The notes: generated from the sequence alone by a model not told the origin. Counted from the stretch's first letter, positions 36,101-49,400 are shown. The stretch: 64,000 nt of DNA from Centropus unirufus (GCA_013397695.1 VYZI01000323.1:117273-181272), one strand, 5' to 3'. Numbers and translations: made by a program.

Positions 36101-38159
36101 AAACATAATAATTTTTTAGTTCTTTGTAAAAGCCTCCCTCTAAGATGAGAGCTGATGCTAAGCACAGTGACAAAGATGACACAGAGCATGAACAAATATG
36201 ATAATCTTCATCACAGTCAGGCACTGCTCTCCTGTCAGTGAAGAGTAAGGTCCAGAGTTATTAGCAGACCTAGTGAACAACCCGATAACCAGCTTTTAAA
36301 ACTGATTTTTCTACTTTAATTTTTGGAAGAATAGTAACTTGTAAAACATGAGGAGGCTAGTCACATAGGTAATAACAAATGAATTCTTGTGCAGTCAAGA
36401 AAAAAAGAGATATTCCCCGAACTTCTCTCTGAAAGTTTATTTTTATCATTTCTATCTATGCATAGAGCCAAGAGGCCAGACTTTGAAGTTTAGGTAACCA
36501 AGTTAGATGCCTAAGGTAAGCAAGTGTGACAACCGCCAACAAACGGGCACAAACAAAATCTTAAACCACAAAACAGTTCACATTCTCTGCTCATCAAACT
36601 TCGTTATTAAGGGAAATTTTGGTGCCCCTGAATCCATTCTGCCAGTGAAGCAACATCAAAATATCAAGATAAAAAATTGGTATTACCCAGGGTTTCTCAA
36701 AAATGAAATACTGCTTAGAAAGAAGAAAAACCCCAATCATTTGCCCGATCAATGACTATTCTCCAAACTTGTCAGGAACACAGAGTTTTAAAAAGAGATA
36801 GAAAAAAAAAATAACACATTATTTAGCATTAGTATATTCACCTGCACTTTTGGACTGTTTGTGTCTACTACTCTTAGGGAGGCCAACAGCAAAATATTCA
36901 TTTATTTTGATGAGTCACATTTGTGCCTCACATTTAGAGCTTATTTAGAAAGTTACAGCCAGGAAAGTCAAGCTGCATGTAGCAACATGAACAAAAGCAC
37001 AACACACTATACTCTAGTATTCAAAATTAGAGGGACCTTATTGGGGGCTTTTCAGGCTAAGTGGTTTAATATATTCCAAATTAATTCAAATTAACGTTCC
37101 TCAACATGCTTGTGAACACAAAGCTGTAGAGAAGATGCCTCTTCAAATTTACCAAAAATAAATATCTGCAATCAATTAACTCATCTTGCATGTTGTCATC
37201 ACTTTGACAGTGCAGTTGGATAGGTCTCTGCAAGGCCTCAGTTCTCTGTCCCTCGAGATCTGCTTACACCAGTATGGTTAGGAAATTTAAACTGAATTAA
37301 CTAAACATGAGAAATAAAAAATGCACCAGTACAAATGCATTAATCCCTAAGGTGCATTCTCTCATTCACATACAAAGCTGTCTTAATTCCTCACTACTTT
37401 AAATCTCAAAAGTAGCATCTAAACAAGGCCTTCCATGCACTTAAACTAATTCACTTTCACTTAACACCTTTACTTAACACCCCCCTGTGACAAAGCAATG
37501 CCAACAAAATCCTTAGCACAAACATTTTCAGGAACAAAAACATCTTTATTACTGGTAGAGTTTCACTTAGGGAGCAGACTATTCTCAGAGCAGAACTCTT
37601 CTTTTGCCTGGGGAAGTCTCATCTCCATTCAGATGGGTTGATGGCAAATGATATTAAAAAAACAAACCCACCTTCCCAACATCAGCCAAACACATTTAAT
37701 ATTCTTTAGAATAGCTGTGGCTATTCATGAGAACTTCTAACACAATGCATGTATGTTATTTTCCTGTGTCACACAATAACATATAAAAGAATTTTCTATA
37801 TTTAATCTTTTAAATATCAAGTTTGTCTGACTTTGAAAGTTTTTTTTATTTTTATGAAGACCTTCAAATAATTTGCTAGTTACTAAACGGTATTTTATTC
37901 TAGAGTTAATCACAGTGTTGGACAAAGCCTCTACTCAATACTTTTGTGAAACAATTCAAATATTTCTCTTTCTCTTAAGTAGATATGAGCAACATTCTGC
38001 AGCACCTCCTTCTATCATTTGGGTTTTGCACAACCAAATTATGCCAGTTATATAACTTGGCATTTCCAATAAAATTATAACCCTTTGCTAAAGTATTTAT
38101 ATCTCTCTACAATGTTGGCAGAGCATTTGTTCTAGTCATCATTATAAAACATGAGTGAA
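33151..38159. other. Non-coding stretch, no gene confirmed
   Basis: AT-rich sequence. The most protein-like short frame is minus strand 35289-35513: 74 codons, ATG at 35511-35513 in a strong context (A at -3, G at +4), with an in-frame upstream TAA at 35529-35531. Its product starts MDGLSKEY, has a Ser/Thr-rich first half and a basic second half. I recognise no family and do not call it a gene. A 12-bp palindrome (actagtactagt) lies at 35418-35429. Confidence 0.55.
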
Positions 38160-39260
38160 AACTCAGACTTTTTGGTGTTTTTTTCTCACAAAAGTTTTCA
38201 CTGAATTATGCAGGTTGCAGAAAGCTAGAAGCAGAACTGGGAACAGAACAGAAAGGTAACTATTAGCTGTGATAACACAGTCCCAGAGGAAAGGGGGGAA
38301 AGAAGCAGTGCTGGAGTAGACTGAGCTGGAGGCAACAGGATGGAGGGGGTGGAAGGATACTCCGTTGGGCTTGCGCCTGGACACACGGTGATGGCTGCCA
38401 AGGCATCTTTTGGAAAGTTTTGTTTCCCTATTCCGGCAGGGGTTGCTTTTATAAGCATCTTTGTTTTGCTCTTTATTCTGCTTCCCACAATGTCATCAGC
38501 GTCCCTGTCCCTTGCTGTATCCCAGCCAGCTGTCCTGTCTTCCTTCCCATGCTCATTGCTTGCTATGGCAGGAGTCGCAGATGGTTCAAGAGTCTCTGAG
38601 CCACAATTACCACAAGTGCTATGGTCTCTTTCATTTTATTATTCCCTAGCAACCATCTCTTGATAGCTTGCCATCTCTTTTCCCTTCTTCTCATTTACAA
38701 ACACAAATACACTCGCAGTAGTGCATCCACTGGCCTATTTTAAAACTCTCTGCTCCTTCAGTGTGTAAGCATCATGAGCAATGACAATTACCATTGTTTG
38801 GCTTTAAGAGATGTGATGGACCTGAAAGCATCAATAGCCCTGACTAAGCCTGCCCAACCTTTCTGGGGATGCCCCTACACTGCCCCCTGCCCAGGAGCCC
38901 ATTTCAGCTCCTCTTGAGCCCACTGGTCCCAGCCTCTCGCAAGGACCATCTAAGGAGCTGCCCAGAAGGAAGGAGTTGGACACGTGGTACTTCTCCCAGG
39001 CCCCAATCCTACTCTTGGAGGGCAGTGCTCTTAGATGAGTGCACGGCAGCAGCATGCACCTGTCCTGATGTCTGGGCAGTTCTAACTTCAAGACTGAATG
39101 GCTATACACGAGATTTTGAAACTGTGAGGCCATCATCACTGACGTGACTTGGAAGAGACATCTGACCAAGAAACAGCTGCAGCAGATTAAGATGACAATA
39201 TAATTTGGGGTGCCAAATTTGAGTCTCACATGGAATGGCCCTGGACATTTTTTTTTCATT
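38160..39260. other. GC-richer segment with overlapping open frames on both strands
   Basis: This kilobase is clearly richer in G+C than the neighbouring DNA. Plus-strand 38340-38663 is a 107-codon ATG frame with a strong initiation context (A at -3, G at +4) and one hydrophobic stretch (around residues 30-50) that could span a membrane. Minus-strand 38831-39259 is a 142-codon ATG frame in a weak context, with a hydrophobic stretch near residues 20-38. Neither has a recognised domain. Raised GC alone lengthens frames on both strands, so no CDS is called. Possible explanations are a repeat relic, lineage-specific transcript or chance. Confidence 0.3.
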
Positions 39261-42199
39261 CACATTCAAAGGCTAGAAACTTGCCTGTATTGCCATCAAC
39301 AGAAGCTCTATGGAGTGTGCAACTGGAGGTTAATCCAATATAGATGCTACTCTGCAGAGTTCACAAAAGTGAGCCTAACACGCAGCTGGCCAGGGGATAT
39401 GTTTGAATTTAGAAAAAAGACAGAATTCTTTACACAGGGGCACACTTAATTGTATACATAACCAGTGAGATCATACTTAGTATTTGAACCAATTCAAAGG
39501 CACTTAGTATTAGCAAACATGTTTCACGTATATGTTGATATGTGCTCACAGAACTTGGAGAGTAATGGATAAAATGTCCTTGCAGAATAAGAAGACAAAC
39601 CCCAGAAGAACTGAGTGTAGAGAGATGAGATATAAATGAAGAATACAACATAAGCAAAAATAAATATAAGTAAAATAAATCAATTTAGTGATCCATGAAA
39701 ACCAGTGGTTAATAAAGATTTGGATATACAGCTATGTTCCTTTTGAATACATCACAGTGACGGTCATTTTAGTTTCTTAGACACCGTTATATTTGGCCCT
39801 CTGGTTTCTTTTCTAAGAACCCAAAACCTCAGCCTACTTTAAAATTAAGTTCAGCAGTGACTTTCTTGCAAAGGGTTGCAGAGTGTTCTCTGATGCCTAC
39901 TGTTTGCCTCTCTATTGAGGCCAAGCGTGTGTTCAAGGGAGCCTTTGCACCATCTACATTGCCCTGTCAACAATATGCTTGATTCAAACCCAGAACTTGA
40001 ATATGACTTGCACCACGAGGGCATGGTGGTAGCCTTTGAAAACATTTAGCTCTGTTGCAGTAGGAGCAGAGGCAATAAAATCACATTTGATGATAATTTA
40101 ATCGGACAGAATACTGTGGCCTCTTCATGTTCAGGAGTATTGTATGAATGAATGAGAAAGTATTGTCAAAGCGGGAGGATTAGGCTACAGCAAAGGGGAA
40201 GTGCTTCTTCGAGAAGAGGCTGCATTTTACAAACTTATGGAAGAGTTAAAACTATTGTAGCTGCTTCTCTCTTGCTATTTATATATAAAGCTACTAGAAG
40301 TATTATTTGGCACAAATTTATTAACAAGTTTCTTGAAGAGATACTGGAATGTTTACTTGTCTGGAGGGACTGATATTTTTCCAGTTTGCTATTCCTTTTA
40401 AATGTTTTTATTTTCCATTAGCTATAAAATCCTTACATTTTCACAGTGTTTAAAACAATAAGGAATATTTTTTCTAAAGAGGCAGCTGAAAATGAGCAAC
40501 ACCAAACATTTGGTTTCTTACCTTGTCACCCCCTTGTCTTCCAAATCAGACTAAACCTAACTTTTTTACACTTTATATATTATAAAGGTGCTTTTGAGCA
40601 ACTTTTTTTAATGGACATTGCACATTTTCTTCTTTTTCTGTAGATTCACAGCAATTATTTTTTTTCATTTTTTTTGGAGGGAAACTCTCAAAGCTGAGAA
40701 AAACTGGAAAGTACTAAACGCTGTGATTCCTCCCATACCTGAAGTCTTGCACTGCCTTATTTTATCTGATCTTGTACAGAGACATTACATAAAATGTTGT
40801 TGTTGGATGATTAGAAGTTAAAATACTTAGTTGTCTGCCCCCCAGATGAGAAGCTTGTCCCAATTACAAATACCTTTTGCTTTTAGAGAGCATGTGCCAC
40901 AGCATCATCTCCTTTCCAGTGCTCTCTGCAGGTGTTACCTTAACACAAATTCACACCTCAACAGCTGCCCCTAGGGCTCCAAAGCAAGATGATGTTTAAC
41001 TTTCACAGAAGTCATCATAAACCAAGGGAGCATGACACAAAAGCAGAAGAGGCAATTTATTAAAGGACAGCAAAATTGTGCAAGATTTCCTCCTGTGTAT
41101 TTTGAACGCAGTCTGAACTGCTACCAGATATACATACAGAGCATCAAGCATAGTAATGAAAAGGTAAGTCTGACTGAAAGCAGTCTATATATGAACATTG
41201 GAATATTCAATTTGTGACCCCTCTGTAACTACTACGTTTTGATCTCATTGCTTTCAAATTCTATTTTATTATTAAAATAAGTCCCTTTTTCATCATATGT
41301 AAGTATTAATTCATTTTATTATTGTGCCTTGTGGCCAAAAACTAACTTTCACGAGGTGTACTGCCTGCATCACTATTTACTGACTATCATTAGATATGAT
41401 TTTAATGAAAAAGGAATTTTTCACTGTCAGAGGTTATGAGATATGTCTTTATCTCTTAGGCATACTGGACCAAATGCTCAGCTGATGAATTGAAAAGCAC
41501 CACGTGTATGACTAAGCTTTCCAACTGCTTTTTTTTGGTAATAAAATATTAAAGTCTAAGTTGAAGCAGATTACAGCCAACCTAGCATATAGAAGATGGT
41601 AGGAGTTGCCCAGGCTGGTTATGGCAATGACAGCACTTAGAGGATGTAGAAAATTCTACTTGGATAAATATCTCACAGTATCCACCTTAGCCAGTTTCCT
41701 CAGTTGTCTAGAGTGTGAGAATATTTCTGACTTATTTTGACACTAATTTTTACCACTAAGCAGAAAGAGAGCATTCCAGAGCATAAAACAAATGAGAGGA
41801 GATTGCTTCTCCTGTATGCTTCTGAACCTCAGAAACTGCATAATCTAAAATTCAGTTTCAAATACGGATGAAATTGTGAACTAAATTAATTCGGTTTATA
41901 TTATGCTGAAATTTCTAAAGAGGTCCCTAATAATTAGTTATATAAGATGCAGAAAAAACCTTATTTAAGAAGTAAGGGGAACTGATTTAATATGGAATAT
42001 GTAGTACTGTGCAAGCACAACCTTTTGTTACTCTTGCATACTGTATGTACTTTTTGCTTGATGGTCTCAAGACAGTTACTGACATCTCAGTGACTTCCCA
42101 TGCTAGACCCAGAGATAGAACTAAAACCCAAAACTCTTGAGAAATTGCCTAGTATCTCTCAGAGAAGAAGTTGGTTTCATTGTAAAATGCCTTTTGGAG
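39261..42199. other. Non-coding stretch, no gene recognised
   Basis: AT-rich sequence. Short frames at 40152-40373, 40446-40643 and 40618-40821 are rich in Phe, Ile and Lys, as expected from AT-rich DNA, and have no motif. A T8 run lies at 41529-41536. No repeat was recognised before the CR1 copy at 42.2 kb. Confidence 0.7.
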
Positions 42200-42900
42200 A
42201 TCACAGAATCGTTTATGTTGGAAAAGACCTTTAAGACCATTGAGTCCAATCCTCCTTAATCTAACAGTGCCAAGCCACCACTAAACCATGTCCCTAAGTA
42301 CCACATCTCCCCATCTTTTAAACACCTCCAGGGATGGTGACTCAACCACCTCCCTGGGCAGCCTGTTCCAATGCTTGACAAGACTCTTAGTGAATTAGTC
42401 CTAATATCTACTTCAAACCTCCCTTGGTGCAACTTAAGGCACTTTCCTTTTGTCCTATCACTTGCTACATGTGAGAAAAGAACCACCTCCTTCAAATCTC
42501 TTTTCAGGCAGTTGTAGGGAGCAATGAGGTCTCCCCTAAGTTCCTTTTCTCTAGACTAAACAACTCCAGTTCCCTCACATGCTCCTCATAAGTCATGTCT
42601 TCCAGACCCTTCACCAGCTTTGTTGATCTTTAGACATGCTCCCACATGTCAATGTCTTTTTTTGTAGTGAGGGGCCCAAAACTGAACACAATATTTGAGG
42701 TGCAGTCTTACCAGCGCCACGTACAGGCTGATCACTTCCCTAGTCTTGCTTGTATTTCTGATAGAAGTCAGGATGCTATTGCCCTTCTTGGCCACCTGGG
42801 CACATTGCTGGCTCTTATCCAGCTGGATGTCAACCAGCACTCCCAGTTCCTTTTCTGCCAGGCATCTTTGTAGCCCTTCATCCTTAGCATCAAGGGTTTT
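42200..42900 (-). mobile_element. CR1 LINE fragment, about 700 bp, minus strand
   Basis: On the plus strand the copy begins with atcacagaatcg (the reverse of the CR1 terminal repeat) and ttggaaaagacctttaagac. It runs through the untranslated region (aacacctccagggatggtga, cctgggcagcctgttccaat) and then into the C-terminal ORF2. The 3' sequence, with the aagccaccactaaaccatgt block, is of a different subfamily from the 14.4-kb copy; it resembles the J-type CR1 of birds, though I cannot assign the subfamily firmly. It is 5'-truncated near 42895, where the translation stops matching CR1. Confidence 0.95.
42649..42895 (-). pseudogene. CR1 ORF2 C-terminal relic, frame open for about 80 codons
   Basis: The minus-strand frame reads through KELGVLVD, SQQCAQVAKK, TREVISLY and CVQFWAP, all standard blocks of the CR1 ORF2 C-terminus, without a stop. 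It ends at a TGA just after a run of seven A (T7 on the plus strand at 42657-42663); related copies suggest one extra base there, shifting the frame. The open frame continues upstream to 43047, but those residues do not look like CR1. The relic lacks the polymerase core and cannot be functional. Confidence 0.85.
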
Positions 42901-45282
42901 TGAGCGTTCATGCAATTTTAGGGAGTCTAGAACCAAGGTCATCATTGGCGTAGCTCCTTTGATTCCTGAATTTGATGCATTTATGTCAGGAATAAATCTG
43001 TCCCCTGGTAGCTTGCAGCTAGATGAATTAATATTAACACATGACAATAAAAAGATATCGTATCATATTCTCTCTCTTTGGGTTTATCTTAGTATTTTTT
43101 TCCACATTTACACATTTAGGAATCTCTGAAAAATCTCTTAATGCTTAAGGGTAGATTCATTATGTTTTTCATGCATATTCTCAATTCTAGTGAAAATAGC
43201 TTTAATTAGCAGACATATAATTGTTAAAGCTGATGTCCTGTCGGAAATATGAGGCTGCTCAAGGAAGGTAATGGCCTGTATTTTTCAGGTTCATTTAAAT
43301 GTAATAAGCTAACATTGCTACTCCCATTAAGACCTTTGGAAATGTAATTAAATGCTCAAATGACTACTAAAATGATTAAACAAAGAATAGGGAAGGTTAT
43401 TAACTAAGCTTATTAAAGACATTTCACATTCTGTCCTGCTTGGTAATAAATCACATTGAATATTTTTAAAGCATATCAGCAGGCAAGCAATTTTACCATT
43501 ATCCTGTTCAGCAGAAGATTAGTGGTGGAACGGAATTCCTTTTTTTAAAAAAATACATCAGTTATAGATTTTGATTTTTTTTTTTCTTTTGCTTACAAAA
43601 GAGGAAGCCCTCTTTAAAATGCCTAAAATGCCTACAAACTAATTCAACAATGTATGAGCTTATAGTCTGAGTTTGGTCTGGTATTCACAGAAGCAGAGTT
43701 TGTAGAATCTACTTATGTACAAATTAATACACTCAGCACTATTATATAGCTTATTTAAGGCTTTATTCAGTAACTTGTTCTTTTTCACCATGAAGGTCTA
43801 TACTGTCACCAAGCTGCTTTCCCAGTTCTCTTCTCCGCTAACCTGATAAGAATTAAATCACTTCTGTTCAGTTCCCTGCTATTCTGTCTGTTTGGACATT
43901 CACTACTTTGTAAATATGTATTTATGATAGTGTATGCACCCACATACATGCATATGATCGTGATAATAATGCTATTTATAGTATAGATATATACAGACAT
44001 GTGTATATGTATATATGGATGTTACATGAATCAGCATACAAAATATTTTATACGTACATATGTGTAAAAATATTTAGTGGGCTTGCCTTATATTGCATCA
44101 CCCTTCAACAGTTGCCTCTATAGCCTTTTCAGAGCTCCGTTCTCCAGAATGGAAATTTCTGCAGTTACAGCCAAAATTCCTTATCTAAGTTTGTTACTGG
44201 CTTTATAAAGATATACACAGTTTTAAACACAAAACATTTCATATTTTAATCACTATTTACCATACCAGTACATGTTATCTACAAATTAAACCTGCAGGTC
44301 TGTTTGTTTATTTGCTTGTTTTAAATTTTATTTTCATCCAGATAATGGAAAAGTATGGATGCTATCTCTCAAGTGTATTCTTCATTCAACTATGAGTTTC
44401 CACAGACAAATTCCTTTAGAGTTTTATTTATCAGGCAAATTATTCCTAATCCCTGTTCTTTCCAATAAAGCACTCATTGACAGCCATTATTTGTCCAAGA
44501 CTGGAACTTGGAAAACTAGTTTCTCATCACACCTGGATCCTACCACTTGAACTTTTCAAGCAGTGGCACATATTCCTTTAAATTCATTCTGCATTCTAAA
44601 AATTTAGGAGGAATTACCACCAAAATGGTAGAAACCATTTTGTCCCTCCTCTTTGAGGACATGGGGGAAAGCAGCAGGGATTGTTAATGGAATAGTATTT
44701 ATTCTTAATGGGTGTTGTTTAAAATCTTTTATCCTTGCTCAGATTTTATGTAATAGATACATTTTCCCCTTCCAAATACCTAACAAATATTTATGAAAGA
44801 CATCTGGGCTTTTTGGCAACATTGGCAATAAATTTCCATCCTGTAGTGGACCTAAACAACTTTAGAAAAGACTAATAAGTGGTGTTTTAAGTACAATAAA
44901 TGAAATTCCTCTTATCAACTACCCATATTTTATAAGTCTACTAAATGAACAAACAGATGTAGCAATCTATATAAATTGGATTTTTGTCTAGCATTTTTCA
45001 AGAGAGAGATTTAGCAGTTTTGACTAAGCAGTAAGATGGACATGACCATTACTTAGATTTGTTTGAGCTTTGGCAGTGTTTATATCCGCCTTTGAGGCAG
45101 CATATTGAAGCCATTCTCCTTGCTTTCTAAATAAATTTCATTATAACACAAACCCTAGAATTTTATGACGCCCATTTCTGTGCACTTGCATGGAATTTTC
45201 CCACATGCCTCCAAAAACTACCCAAAGTCACCCCACTGCAGTCTGCAAGTCCTGTGGCAGAGTCAAGCAAGCAGATGTAGGT
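42901..45282. other. Non-coding stretch with a possibly conserved AT-rich block
   Basis: No gene recognised. About 43190-43535 is rich in homeodomain-like words (tttaattagc, gtaattaaat, tgattaaac, ggttattaac) without simple-sequence character. This is typical of conserved developmental enhancers, but untested here. A perfect T7A7 palindrome lies at 43540-43553, and an impure TA/TGTA-rich tract at about 43910-44075. Confidence 0.55.
43910..44075. repeat. AT-rich impure TA/TGTA tract
   Basis: Overlapping words of the type tatgta, tatata and gtatat recur (gtatatgtatatatgg near 44003-44018; tacgtacatatgtg near 44052-44065). It is a degraded microsatellite with many interruptions, and its boundaries are approximate. 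Confidence 0.5.
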
Positions 45283-45335
45283 ACAGTTGGACTCTATCTC
45301 AGAGGTCTTTTCCAACCTAGTAATTCTGTGAATGA
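45283..45335 (+). mobile_element. CR1 LINE tail fragment
   Basis: About 50 bp matching the extreme 3' end of an older CR1 type: cagttggactctatctcaga, then ggtcttttccaacct and attctgtgaa. The ATTCTGTG end differs from the ATTCTATG end of the 14-15 kb copies, indicating another subfamily. It is short, so the call rests on the ordered tail motifs. Confidence 0.8.
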
Positions 45336-46300
45336 AACAACAGTAAATACGTCTTCAGAACCAGAAACTGAAATACAAGTAAAACCTATCATATAAGGCT
45401 CGTAGATGCAAATATTTTAAAGGTACCGGTAACAGACATCTGGGGTTAAAGCTGGTTGTTCAAGTCAGGCCAAGATACCTGTGGTGTACTTCTAATTTTG
45501 AAAGTACTCTATTTTATTCCACTTTTGTTTTGTGTTCTTATGTTTTATTAAAACTGTACAACAATAACTTGATTCAAGCTATAGTTTTGCCCTACAATAT
45601 TTCTTTTAACCACAGAAAAATCCTTAGTCCCTCTGCTCTTGCCATTAAGAATTCATTATGTTGAGGGGATGCAAGTTTGAAGGTACCAATCTGTACTCAT
45701 CTCACTAGAATCTTGACATACTAGGAAACTAAGGAGAGAATATCTGGGAGAAATCCAAATACCATGGGGTACGTGTAGGCATCTTGATTAAGAGCAGCCA
45801 TAAAAGACTGTCTACACTGGCATCCTTCACAACTAAAGTAAAACATTTTATTGAGAAGTCACCTTTAAGGAAGCCTAGGCAACTTGACCGTATCTATCTA
45901 TTTGGTCTGGAAAGAAATAAGCTGAAGGTCTAAAAGAAAATTTTGTTAGTTGTTAAACAGTCCTTAGCTAAGCTAGAGGGGAGCAAGAGTCCTACATATC
46001 TGTGTGGCTCAACAAAGTTTCCAAAGGGTAAATCTTCTGTTACTGTATATTACAGCTCTCGTAGAAATAACTGGTATGCCAGTTTGACACAGAGAATTGC
46101 ATAGTCCCTTAGGAGCTCCAGTTTGACCTAATCACACAAGAGATGTTTCTGATAATAATGGCCTAAATATCCTACAAGCAGTATTAGCTAGGCAAACAAT
46201 TATTTCTGAAAGTGCAACTGTTTGTTCTCCCACTGCACAGTAATGAAGATAACATTTAAAATTTATAATATCCATGGAGTAACAATATCTTTAGAACCAG
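45336..46300. other. Non-coding stretch, nothing recognised
   Basis: AT-rich sequence without an open frame of interest, repeat or RNA gene that I can support. Confidence 0.65.
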
Positions 46301-46313
46301 TGTGTGTGTGTGT
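46301..46313. repeat. Short (TG)n microsatellite
   Basis: Six uninterrupted TG units plus a final T. It is at the lower limit of what is usually polymorphic. Confidence 0.85.
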
Positions 46314-46337
46314 AAATGTCAAAGAATGGCTTATCAT

Positions 46338-46400
46338 CACAAAAAAGAAACAAAAACAATAAACAAACCCCAAAACCAAACAAGAAACAGAAGAAAAAAG
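46338..46400. repeat. A-rich, almost T-free low-complexity tract
   Basis: About 63 bp composed of A with scattered C and G and a single T (aaaaaagaaacaaaaacaat, then aaacaaaccccaaaaccaaa). It has the look of an eroded poly(A), but no retrocopy body is recognisable immediately upstream. Confidence 0.7.
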
Positions 46401-49400
46401 ATCTTTAGTTTTCCAGAATGTGTCCTCTATGCCCATGTAATATTTGTATTATAGGAGAATTTAGCGGTAAATATTAACATATGCAATAAAGGTTGTATAG
46501 TCTGATAAGAAACAACAGTTAGAAAGAAAAGTGGAAAAATGGAATTGGGAACTAGTGTGTGGGGTATGCAGTTGACAAGAAAATACAGATTTTTTTCAGA
46601 TCAGTTAAATGAGCGATGTAGAGCTCGCTCCAGCTTTTGACCCATCCAATAGAATTATTGTTTCATAACAGCATTAGGCACTGCCAGTTTGAGGGAGTTT
46701 GTCTGGCTATAGGGTCATAAGGACATGAAAGCCAAATACTTTGCACACAAATTGCTCTACTTCCCTTTTGAGATTCAGAGCACAAAAACATGCCATGATT
46801 ATTAAATTGGATAAAGCTTATATAGGAGAAAATTGTTATTGTGTTTTATATGTACAGAAATGAGTAACACTGTGACTAACATTTGCCCTCTGCATGCCCC
46901 AGAGCCAATAGCGTTATGCTGGTAGAGACCTGCTGACCAGCAAGGCCCAGGAGATTTGTTCACAGCCACAAGTAAAATCTGAAGCTTGTTTCCCAAGGTT
47001 CAGTCCCATTTCCTCTTCATACAACTTTTCTTTTCAATGATAACCTTACTGAAGCTAGGGCAGATCTATTTGCCTGATCGCCCTGGGAACTGAAGGATCG
47101 CCTCTTCAAGTAGGACCTGTATTGCAGTTTCTGATCAGATGTCCCTTGTAAATATAACACAGCCTTGATTTTGAAGTGGAAGCCAAAACTGAGAAACAGA
47201 TGTGTTCCAAATCTGGGACATTTTTTTCCCCTTAATAAATAAGAAAAATGTCAATACTTTCTATTCTCACATATATGTATTTAAATAACTCAATAATGAA
47301 AGCCAAGGCTTTGGACAGCAGCTGGCCATTCGTCAATGACACTTGGTATCAAGTGAATCCATAAACAGTTTTTCTTTTCCTCATTAAATGGTTTTAAATA
47401 TAGCTCATCATAGAAAAGCACACATGATTCAAGGACAAAGCATCCTCCTCTGCCTATTGTCTTGGTTGATGGATTTGTGTCTCCCCCCAAAACCAAGTGT
47501 TATTTCATTTATAGCCTATGAAGTATTTATACCGAGATAAAAATCTCTCTTTTCTTGCTTCTCTTGTACTTCATAATTGTTTTTAAAGTGGTCCTCTTAA
47601 TGCTTGAAACACACAACTCAGTAGTATCCCACTTCAACACAAGTTACTTGTGTTAGGCTGGAATTTCTTTGTCATGGATAACTGTCAGATCATTGATTAA
47701 CATCTACTGCATGAAGCTGGTATTAGGGAATTATTTCCTGTAAAGGAATCAGCCCCTGCATATCTCCAGTGTTTCTTCTCCGCCTTTTTTTCTGAGGAGA
47801 TGACTCAGCACTGCAACACCCCACACAGCTTGGATGGTCTTGGCCACCCAAGATATTCTCAGACTTGTGTTAATCCCAGCCAGTCGACAGCTATCTTTCA
47901 TTTTCATTAAAGAAAGTCATAAAAGGTACAAGAGATGACAGTGAAGAGAAAAATCGTGAAGAGACATGCGTTTGGAGGCCTGACAGATAATGTGGCATGG
48001 CTCTGAGCTGATATATCTGGTAAGACTCAGGTATAAGTTACATAAATTAGACGGACCTACTGAGTAAATGCATATAGGGAAAGCGTACAAACCCCTGTGT
48101 GAGTTTGCAGTTGTCATTTAAAAAAAAGCATTGTTAGATTTTTCTCCAGTGTTTTGCTGCAGACTTGCCTAGTAGCCTTGGGCATATCCAATTTTTCAGA
48201 ATCCATGCCTTCATCTATCAAGAAGGAATAACAGCACACATAGTGAGAATGAAGTTATACACACTCTAAAGACCTTGGATAGGAGTTCAGCATTGCTAGT
48301 CAAAATATATATACAAAGTGAGACCTTCCCCAATTACTCAGTTCATAAATCTTAATTTTATTTAGTCAGCTGCAGACAGGTTGCTTTTTCACTCTCCTCT
48401 TTGCGATGTCAGATACACAGTTTGTGAATGCAGCTTGTCTCAATAAATGCCTCCTGCCGAATTCCAGCCCAGAATCAAAAGCCCAGGTAACCAGCAACCT
48501 GGGAAAGCATGTGAAGCCTATCCCAAAAAATCTTCAGCAAACCTTCATTGCTATTAGGACATGAAATAAATGAATTATAGCTAACACAGAGGTATTTATA
48601 TGTGCTAGCAAAACACCTCGTGGTGCCCACTCTAGAAAAATATGTTCTGCTTTATATGCTGCTTCCCTTTCTCCAGTTTTCTAGCATAACCCTTCTCTCC
48701 TTGACCTTGAATTTAAGTTTTTAACCCTATTGTAGAAAATTTTATACCCAAGAAGCTGAAAAAACTTAAGTACAGCAATGATCCCTGGGGAATTTCAACA
48801 ATATTTTCTCATTTCGAATCAGGCTAGCTCTGAACATAGCTCGAGTATCTCTCTCTGATTTGTGTCAAGGTTGCTGCCGGATCATTTTTCCTGTTATTCC
48901 AATCTGGAAAAAATGTGTTAAGCACAAAAAAATCACTAAAATATTTGTTGCCATGAGCATGAAGACATTTACATTTTAATGGTTAGAAATATCTATGAAA
49001 AAATGTCTAACTTAGTATTTATCTGCAATGTACAACACTGATAAAGTATAATTCACATTCTGGAATATGATTGAAGTTTACCTGGGCAGACTTTGGGTCC
49101 TGACAAGTAATTGGTGAGAGACCAGGCACTTGACATATTGGCTTAGCAGATGGTGTGCTAGCTCTGTCTGACTAGATACAGCTCTTCATCAATTTCACTA
49201 TAACTGGGAATAACAAAGACCATCTCCACATTTCTTTTCTGGAGTTTCTCCCTGCAAACAGTGTTTCAGAAATAATTAATTGCCTGGTTCCATTACTTAT
49301 CTCTTTGTTGGACATAAAATGTTGTAAGTTTTAGATGAATGTGGAAGATGTAGATAGAAATTTAATTCTGGTAAATTGTTGCATCATACTGTCAATATAT

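Noticed and set aside
42695..43129. 144-codon plus-strand open frame
   Set aside because: Mostly antisense to the minus-strand CR1 relic; no independent protein motif.
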